The notes beneath the pieces were generated by a model. The model was not told the DNA's origin, searched no databases, and was given only the letters and a program-made list of their open reading frames with translations. A stretch of DNA of 11,030 nt from Mariprofundus sp. GTDB taxonomy: Bacteria; Pseudomonadota; Zetaproteobacteria; Mariprofundales; Mariprofundaceae. The stretch's first letter is position 1; every line of letters begins with the position of its first letter. The translations under genes were made by a program, and so were the position numbers. The stretch spans positions 1 to 11,030 of the forward strand of contig JAUZQH010000180.1 of the NCBI GenBank assembly GCA_030951065.1, written 5' to 3'. Below, in pieces: positions 6,333 through 11,030 of the stretch.

Positions 6333-7316
6333 GTGACCACCTATCTTCTAAAACGTCTGGCAGGCATGATTCCGTTGCTGTTCGGCATCACGATTATTTC
6401 CTTCGGCATGATGCATCTGGCTCCCGGTGAACCCAGCGTGGTCGGGCAGGAATTCAATCCCAAGGTATCCGCCCAGGATATCGAACGTTTGCGCGCCTAC
6501 TATGGCCTCGACAAGCCGTTGTACGAGCAATACTGGAACTGGCTCGGGCGACTGGCTGTGCTGGATTTCGGACAATCGTTTTCAGCTGATGGCAGATCTG
6601 TACTGGATAAAATCGCCGAACGTATCCCGGTTACCCTGTGGATCAATGTGCTGGCCATGCTGCTGATACTCGCCGTGGCGATCCCCATTGGCGTTGCCAG
6701 TGCTGTGCGGCGGGATTCGTGGTTCGACAAGGGCATGACTGTCTTTGTGTTTATCGGTTTCGCCATTCCCTCGTTCTGGCTGGGTTTGTTGCTGATGATC
6801 AGCCTCGGCGTCAACCTGAACTGGTTACCCATTTCCGGCCTGCATGATTACAGCTGGCAACAGATGGGCTTCTGGCAGCAGCAGGCCGATATGCTGAAAC
6901 ACCTGATCCTGCCTGTTTTTGTCTCTGCCATCGGCGGACTGGCCGGTATGAGCCGCTTTATGCGCACCGGCATGCTTGAGGTGATTCGCGCCGATTATAT
7001 CACCACCGCACGTGCCATGGGTGTTCCCGAGGGCACCATCCGTTATCGGCTGGCCCTGAAAAATGCCATGTTACCTATCATAACCCTGCTCGGCCTGTCC
7101 ATACCCGGCCTGATTGGCGGCTCTGTGATTGTCGAACAACTGTTTTCCCTGCCCGGTATGGGTTTGCTGTTTTTTGAATCCGTGCTGTCGCGCGATTATC
7201 CGCTGGTCATGGGCATCACGGTGATCGGTGCTGTACTCACCTTGCTGGGAAATCTGATTGCCGATTTATCCTATGCCTGGGTGGATCCGCGTATCCGCCA
7301 TGGAGCCAAAGGATGA
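6333..7316 (+). CDS. dppB: Dpp/Opp-type peptide ABC transporter permease (DppB-like)
   Basis: One of the two membrane subunits of a peptide/nickel-type ABC importer (BPD_transp_1 family, DppB/OppB branch). The 327 residues start with TTYLLKRLAGMIPLLFGITII, the typical first helix of DppB/OppB, followed by the conserved periplasmic region. Further helices lie around 98-122 and 134-160 and in the C-terminal half. The cytoplasmic EAA loop that docks on the ATPase is seen near residues 220-245 (IRADYITTARAMGVPEGTIR). The region PGLIGGSVIVEQLFSLPGMG follows, as in the family. The GTG start has only a weak GAGTGAG ribosome site. It overlaps the next gene by four bases (ATGA). No substrate-binding protein or ATPase gene is adjacent, so the substrate cannot be read from context. 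Confidence 0.9.
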   Translation: MTTYLLKRLAGMIPLLFGITIISFGMMHLAPGEPSVVGQEFNPKVSAQDIERLRAYYGLDKPLYEQYWNWLGRLAVLDFGQSFSADGRSVLDKIAERIPVTLWINVLAMLLILAVAIPIGVASAVRRDSWFDKGMTVFVFIGFAIPSFWLGLLLMISLGVNLNWLPISGLHDYSWQQMGFWQQQADMLKHLILPVFVSAIGGLAGMSRFMRTGMLEVIRADYITTARAMGVPEGTIRYRLALKNAMLPIITLLGLSIPGLIGGSVIVEQLFSLPGMGLLFFESVLSRDYPLVMGITVIGAVLTLLGNLIADLSYAWVDPRIRHGAKG

Positions 7317-8146
7317 TTGCCCCAATACGCAAACTCATGCGCCAATCCCCCCTGATGCTGATTGGTGGCACACTGGTGCTGGGCGTGGCACTGCTGGCAC
7401 TGCTGGCGCCGTGGATCGCCCCGTACGACCCTACCGATATTGATGTCAGTGTGATTCTGATGCCGCCGTCATGGCAACACTGGTGCGGCACCGACACGCT
7501 GGGGCGGGATGTGTTGTCACGCATGCTGTACGGGGCTCGCGTATCGCTGGCGGTCGGATTTGTGGCCGTGGGTATTTCACTGGTGCTGGGGCTGATTCTG
7601 GGTGCGGTAGCCGGTTTCTTCGGTGGCCGTACGGATTCCATACTGATGCGTATCACCGACATGGTGCTCTGTTTTCCCACCTTCTTCCTGATTCTTGCTG
7701 TCATTGCCTTTCTGGAGCCGTCGATATGGAATATCATGATTGTCATCGGTCTGACCTCATGGATGGGCGTGGCGCGACTGGTTCGTGCCGAATTCCTGAG
7801 CCTGAGCCGCCGTGAATTTGTACTGGCTGCATACAGTCTGGGTGCAGGCCCGATTCGACTGATGTGGCGTTACCTGCTACCCAATGCCATGGGTCCGATT
7901 CTTGTATCGGCGATTCTGGGTATTGCCGGTGCCGTACTGATTGAATCCGGCCTCTCGTTTCTGGGCCTTGGCGTGCAACCGCCCGATGCTTCCTGGGGTA
8001 ATATTCTGACCGACGGCAAGGACAATATTCAGATTGCATGGTGGTTATCCGTTTATCCCGGCATGGCGATTTTAACCACCGTACTGGGCTATAACCTGCT
8101 GGGCGAAGGATTACGCGATTATTTCGACCCGAAACTGAGACAGTAA
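7313..8146 (+). CDS. dppC: Dpp/Opp-type peptide ABC transporter permease (DppC-like)
   Basis: The second membrane subunit of the same importer, DppC/OppC branch, 277 residues. It shows the N-terminal OppC_N-type segment with the first helix (about 14-34) ending in APWIAPYDP, then GTDTLGRDVLSRMLYGAR, a hallmark of the branch. Several helices follow, then the EAA loop near residues 162-185 (REFVLAAYSLGAGPIRLMWR) and the signature LIESGLSFLGLGVQPPDASWG. The C-terminus YNLLGEGLRDYFDPKLR is typical. The start ATG overlaps the stop of the upstream permease gene (ATGA), so the two are translationally coupled and almost certainly form a heterodimer. Its own stop TAA overlaps an ATG that opens a 27-codon frame. 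No terminator is obvious before tadA. Confidence 0.92.
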   Translation: MIAPIRKLMRQSPLMLIGGTLVLGVALLALLAPWIAPYDPTDIDVSVILMPPSWQHWCGTDTLGRDVLSRMLYGARVSLAVGFVAVGISLVLGLILGAVAGFFGGRTDSILMRITDMVLCFPTFFLILAVIAFLEPSIWNIMIVIGLTSWMGVARLVRAEFLSLSRREFVLAAYSLGAGPIRLMWRYLLPNAMGPILVSAILGIAGAVLIESGLSFLGLGVQPPDASWGNILTDGKDNIQIAWWLSVYPGMAILTTVLGYNLLGEGLRDYFDPKLRQ

Positions 8147-8229
8147 TGGCAAATATATCTTCCAATTACAATCCTCCCATTCAGGACTACAGGTTTTCAC
8201 CCTGCGAAACGCTGCCTACTCTGCGGTAA
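8146..8229 (+). CDS. Doubtful 27-residue ORF coupled to the permease stop (TAATG)
   Basis: The stop codon of the DppC-like gene overlaps an ATG in the arrangement TAATG, which can allow re-initiation. The frame runs 27 codons (MANISSNYNPPIQDYRF then SPCETLPTLR) and stops 20 bases before tadA. It has no hydrophobic segment and no known motif. The overlap may be chance, or the frame may be a worn remnant of a longer gene. Low confidence. Confidence 0.2.
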   Translation: MANISSNYNPPIQDYRFSPCETLPTLR

Positions 8230-8249
8230 AATGATTCAGGAAATGACAC

Positions 8250-8702
8250 ATGACAGATGATACTGCATATATGCGTTTGGCCCTGGAGCAGGCCGAACTG
8301 GCGGCTCAGACCGGAGAAGTGCCTGTCGGTGCCGTTCTGGTGCTTGAAGATGGCCAGCTATTCAGCAGTCATAATGCCCCGATCAGCCTGCACGATGCCA
8401 GCGCCCATGCGGAAATGCGTGTGATTCGGGCCGCCTGTGCCGCAACACAGAATTACAGGCTGATCGGCAGTTCACTGTATGTGACGCTGGAACCGTGCGC
8501 CATGTGCGCCGGAGCTATCATCCATGCCCGCATCAAACGTGTCATCTATGCTGCAACAGACCCGAAAACGGGGACAGTTCAGTCCCTCTATCAACTGCTT
8601 TCAGATAAACGCCTGAATCACCAGCCACAAGTAACAGCAGGCATCCTGGCCGATGAGTCCAGTATGATGTTAAAGCAGTTTTTCAAACACCGCAGAAAAT
8701 GA
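8250..8702 (+). CDS. tadA: tRNA-specific adenosine deaminase TadA
   Basis: TadA converts adenosine to inosine at the wobble position of tRNA-Arg(ACG), letting it read CGU, CGC and CGA codons; it is essential in most bacteria. The 150-residue protein has the full cytidine/deoxycytidylate-deaminase zinc site: HAE at 53-55 with the catalytic glutamate E55, and PCAMC at 82-86 giving the two cysteine ligands. TGEVPVGAVLV (21-31) and the LYVTLEPCAMCAGAI block distinguish TadA from other deaminases. Length is normal. GGAA lies a few bases before the ATG. It follows the permease operon after 103 bases; a TAAAAT hexamer about 20 bases upstream may be a -10 box. Confidence 0.95.
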   Translation: MTDDTAYMRLALEQAELAAQTGEVPVGAVLVLEDGQLFSSHNAPISLHDASAHAEMRVIRAACAATQNYRLIGSSLYVTLEPCAMCAGAIIHARIKRVIYAATDPKTGTVQSLYQLLSDKRLNHQPQVTAGILADESSMMLKQFFKHRRK

Positions 8703-8833
8703 AATTGTAAACCGACATCACAATGAAAAAATAATATTCTTGCGCCATGCTACTGATGTGAAAGAAAATATGTCTTCTTATAAAATACAATATATTATTG
8801 AATTGTCTCTATAATAAAGATATATTATCAGTC
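8703..8833 (+). promoter_or_regulatory. AT-rich gap with probable promoter of the ATPase gene
   Basis: This 131-base gap is much richer in A/T than the flanking genes, especially from 8763 on. A perfect TATAAT occurs at 8810-8815; a start point about seven bases later would leave a leader of only some 12 bases before the ATG at 8834. No good -35 box is seen at 16-18 bases, and such hexamers arise easily in AT-rich DNA. AATATAT (8789-8795 area) and ATATATT near 8820 form a loose inverted repeat around it. Confidence 0.35.
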
Positions 8834-10138
8834 ATGGACACGCTATTTGAACAACTCATCGCTGATTTTCACGAACGGAGTCTGCCCGAACTCACCCATA
8901 GAACTGTTGGTATACCTGCATTACCGGGTAAAATCGATGCGATTATTGGCATGCGCAGAACAGGCAAAACATGGTTTTTATTTCAAATAATACGTCAATA
9001 TCTCGATCAGGGAATCGCGAAAGAGTCCATGCTCTATATCAACTTTGACGATGAGCGCCTTTTTCCGCTAACAGCGCAGGGGCTTGGGGATATCTCTGAT
9101 GCTTATTATCGGCTGTATCCACAACATCGGGAGCGACCTTGTTATTTCTTTTTTGATGAAATTCAGAATGTCCCCGGCTGGGAGCATTATCTGCGGCGCC
9201 TGGTGGATAGCGAAAACCTGCAAATTGCAGTCACCGGATCTTCAGCCAAATTACTAAGCCGTGAAATTGCCACATCGCTTCGAGGCCGCTCTATCAGTAC
9301 TGAGATATTTCCTTTCAGCTTCATGGAGACCTTACGCCATGAGGGTATTGTGATTAAATACCCTCTTCGCCCGGGAGCAAAACAACGTGCGCTGCTGGAA
9401 AATCGACTGAAAAATTATTTGCGCAGAGGTGGCTTCCCTGAGGTGCAATCGGTCAGTGAGGAATATCACACGCGAATATTACAGGAATATGTCGATGTCG
9501 TTGTTTTGCGTGATGTGGTAGAGCGTTATCAGGTCGGTAATATATTGCCATTACGCTATTTAATCCGTCACCTGCTTGCATCACCGGCCACCCTGTTCAG
9601 CATCAATAAATTCCATCATAATCTGAAATCGCAGGGCATCTCCTGCGGTAAAAACACGCTGCACGAGTACTTCGAGTATTTAACCGATGCCTATCTCATT
9701 TATCCCGTCACCATCCACAGTCGTTCTGTACGGGCAAAACAGGTAAACCCGCGCAAGGTCTATGCCATAGATACGGGCCTTGCCAATGCATTTCGGCACA
9801 AACCCCAACCGGATTGGGGACGGTTGCTGGAAAACCTGGTATTTATGGAATTGCGCCGACAAGGATTGAATATTGAATATTATCGAACCGGGCAAGGTTA
9901 TGAAGTGGACTTCATCGCAACCGGAAACAGTGGGATTCGATCCCTTTATCAGGTGAGCCTGGACATCAGCGATGGAAACACCCGCAAACGGGAAGTTCGG
10001 GCATTGATAGCTGCAATGGAAGAAACAGGCCTTTCAACCGCGAAGATTCTGACCTTGCAGGATGAAGAGCATATTGAAACAAATTCCGGAACAATAGATG
10101 TTCTGCCAGTTTGGTTGTGGCTGTTAAGGAAACGCTGA
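8834..10138 (+). CDS. AAA_14 / DUF4143 family ATPase
   Basis: This 434-residue protein (from the ATG at 8834) is a two-domain ATPase of the AAA_14-DUF4143 type. The N-terminal domain has Walker A GMRRTGKT (39-46), Walker B YFFFDEIQ (104-111) followed by NVPGWE, and the VTGSSAKLLSREIA segment (133-146) with LRGR that belongs to this family. GGFPEV at 199-204 marks the family's middle region. The C-terminal DUF4143 part includes YAIDTGLANAF, LLENLVFMELRR and YEVDF (356-360) with QVS shortly after, a layout like PD-(D/E)XK nuclease folds. The biological role of this family is poorly known. The frame is open upstream to a TTG at 8798, but the ATG at 8834 fits the family N-terminus better. It stands alone, preceded by AT-rich DNA and followed by repeat copy B, which suggests accessory or transferred DNA. 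Confidence 0.9.
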   Translation: MDTLFEQLIADFHERSLPELTHRTVGIPALPGKIDAIIGMRRTGKTWFLFQIIRQYLDQGIAKESMLYINFDDERLFPLTAQGLGDISDAYYRLYPQHRERPCYFFFDEIQNVPGWEHYLRRLVDSENLQIAVTGSSAKLLSREIATSLRGRSISTEIFPFSFMETLRHEGIVIKYPLRPGAKQRALLENRLKNYLRRGGFPEVQSVSEEYHTRILQEYVDVVVLRDVVERYQVGNILPLRYLIRHLLASPATLFSINKFHHNLKSQGISCGKNTLHEYFEYLTDAYLIYPVTIHSRSVRAKQVNPRKVYAIDTGLANAFRHKPQPDWGRLLENLVFMELRRQGLNIEYYRTGQGYEVDFIATGNSGIRSLYQVSLDISDGNTRKREVRALIAAMEETGLSTAKILTLQDEEHIETNSGTIDVLPVWLWLLRKR

Positions 10139-10157
10139 TTCATTCAGTGGTTCCTAA

Positions 10158-10249
10158 CATGAAACAAACAACGCGGTTACATGGAACTTTTCCACCCCAT
10201 GCCATGTTACTGTTTCTTGGCATGGGGTGGAAAAGTTCCATGCGCGTTA
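10158..10249. repeat. Palindromic hairpin repeat, copy B
   Basis: Second copy of the element at 3213-3299. The 18-base lead differs by one base. AACGCG (10170-10175) and CGCGTT (10243-10248) form the foot; GTTA (10176-10179) is unpaired where copy A has CCTG. The main arms, 10180-10204 and 10218-10242, are a perfect 25-base inverted repeat with a 13-base loop. The inner part of the stem and the loop do not match copy A, yet both remain self-complementary. It lies between two convergent genes, where it could also serve as a bidirectional RNA hairpin, although it lacks T-runs. Confidence 0.85.
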
Positions 10250-10343
10250 ACAGACACCAAAATTCAGGATAATCTCATCAAGCGTTTTCGTGCGCGAGGC
10301 GATATACTGATATGGCAACCCTCCCCAATAAAAAACAACGGCA

Positions 10344-10985
10344 TCACTGATGGAATGATTTACCCAGCAAAAAGAACTCCGATGATGATTTGCGGCTGGC
10401 AGCCGGTTTGATGTTTTTGATTTTCTGAAACGAACTGCCGAAATCGCGGCGGAAGGCATCATAACCTTCACCCATGAATGTCTTCATCAGGATATCGCCA
10501 CCGTTGCGCAGATACTGACGGGCGAAATGCAGTGTCATCTCATTCAGGCCGATCATGCGCATCTGATCGACCAGTTTGTTGCCGCTCATCTCCGGAGCCA
10601 TATCCGAAACCACCAGATCCACGGCTCTGCCCTGCAGCGCTTCGGCCAGTTTTTGCTGACCTTCGGGCGAATCAAAATCCCCCTGTATCAGTGTGACACC
10701 GGTAATCGGTTCCAGCGGCAACAAATCGATACCGATCACCAGACCATCCGGCCCCACCCGTTTGGCCAGCTCCACACTCCAGGAACCCGGCGCACAGCCA
10801 AGATCAACAATGACGGCATTTTTTTTGATGACCAGGGCATGCTGATCGAGAATTTCAGTCAGTTTGAACGCAGCACGCGAACGCTTCCCCTCTTTGCGGG
10901 CCCGTTTCACATGCGGATCATTGGCATGGCGCTGAAACCATGCCGACGTTTTTCGTGCCGCCCTGCTTTTTGATGATTGTGCCAT
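10344..10985 (-). CDS. rlmE: 23S rRNA (uridine-2552-2'-O)-methyltransferase RlmE
   Basis: RlmE (FtsJ/RrmJ) methylates the 2'-OH of U2552 in the A-loop of 23S rRNA, a late step in 50S subunit assembly, using S-adenosylmethionine. The 213-residue protein has the basic N-terminus that contacts the ribosome, the cofactor-binding motif DLGCAPGSWS (61-70), and the catalytic tetrad of the family at K41 (AAFKLTEI), D128 (VSDMAPEMSG), K168 (LMKTFMGEG) and E203 (SSEFFLLG). Length matches E. coli (209). GAGGT lies just before the ATG. In many proteobacteria ftsH follows rlmE; here the gene is instead followed by repeat copy B and a convergent ATPase gene, so that linkage is broken or absent. Confidence 0.96.
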   Translation of the reverse strand: MAQSSKSRAARKTSAWFQRHANDPHVKRARKEGKRSRAAFKLTEILDQHALVIKKNAVIVDLGCAPGSWSVELAKRVGPDGLVIGIDLLPLEPITGVTLIQGDFDSPEGQQKLAEALQGRAVDLVVSDMAPEMSGNKLVDQMRMIGLNEMTLHFARQYLRNGGDILMKTFMGEGYDAFRRDFGSSFQKIKNIKPAASRKSSSEFFLLGKSFHQ

Positions 10986-11030
10986 TGTTACCTCACTACC
11001 AACTATCCTGCCACACAGGCAACACCCGTT

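Noticed and set aside
10181..10411. Plus-strand 76-codon frame over copy B and the end of rlmE
   Set aside because: It is made of repeat-element sequence and the antisense of rlmE, with no ribosome site or recognisable domain.
1..11030. CRISPR array, toxin-antitoxin pair, prophage or complete insertion sequence
   Set aside because: No spaced direct-repeat array, no transposase, integrase, Cas or toxin-like protein was found on either strand.

Overview
The window looks like chromosomal DNA from a Gram-negative bacterium, most likely a proteobacterium. The evidence is an ExbB/TolQ-type inner-membrane channel protein, a ComEC gene beside it, an outer-membrane-type small lipoprotein, RlmE, TadA and a 361-residue two-domain RibD. 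Base composition is balanced and starts are mixed ATG/GTG/TTG, several with good Shine-Dalgarno sites. The species cannot be named from this; a Zetaproteobacteria- or Gammaproteobacteria-like origin is only an impression.

Layout. Positions 1-4382, all on the minus strand, read ribD (riboflavin synthesis) -> comEC (DNA uptake channel) -> exbB (proton-channel subunit). A hairpin repeat (copy A) sits between ribD and comEC and supplies the ribD stop codon. Divergently, yaaA (peroxide-stress protein) runs rightward, followed by a 34-residue membrane mini-protein with a very good ribosome site. Next come two short minus-strand genes: a 57-residue lipoprotein and a 56-residue protein with an extremely acidic tail that has its own intrinsic terminator. 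A tRNA-Glu(CTC) gene with a clear promoter and encoded CCA follows. From 6333 a two-gene operon encodes both permeases of a Dpp/Opp-type peptide ABC transporter, then tadA (tRNA A34 deaminase). An AT-rich gap leads to an AAA_14/DUF4143 ATPase of the kind often found in mobile or accessory DNA. Copy B of the hairpin repeat lies just after it, and rlmE (23S rRNA 2'-O-methyltransferase) converges from the right edge.

How the genes fit together. Most are independent housekeeping functions: tRNA modification and supply (tadA, tRNA-Glu), rRNA methylation (rlmE), riboflavin synthesis (ribD) and transport (dppBC-like, exbB). No defence system, CRISPR array, prophage or complete insertion sequence is visible.

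The least ordinary content is (i) a two-copy palindromic repeat whose stem is kept by paired changes while the loop differs, (ii) three short uncharacterised genes packed between yaaA and the tRNA, and (iii) the lone DUF4143 ATPase in AT-rich surroundings next to one of the repeats. I see no strong case for a wholly new multi-gene system.
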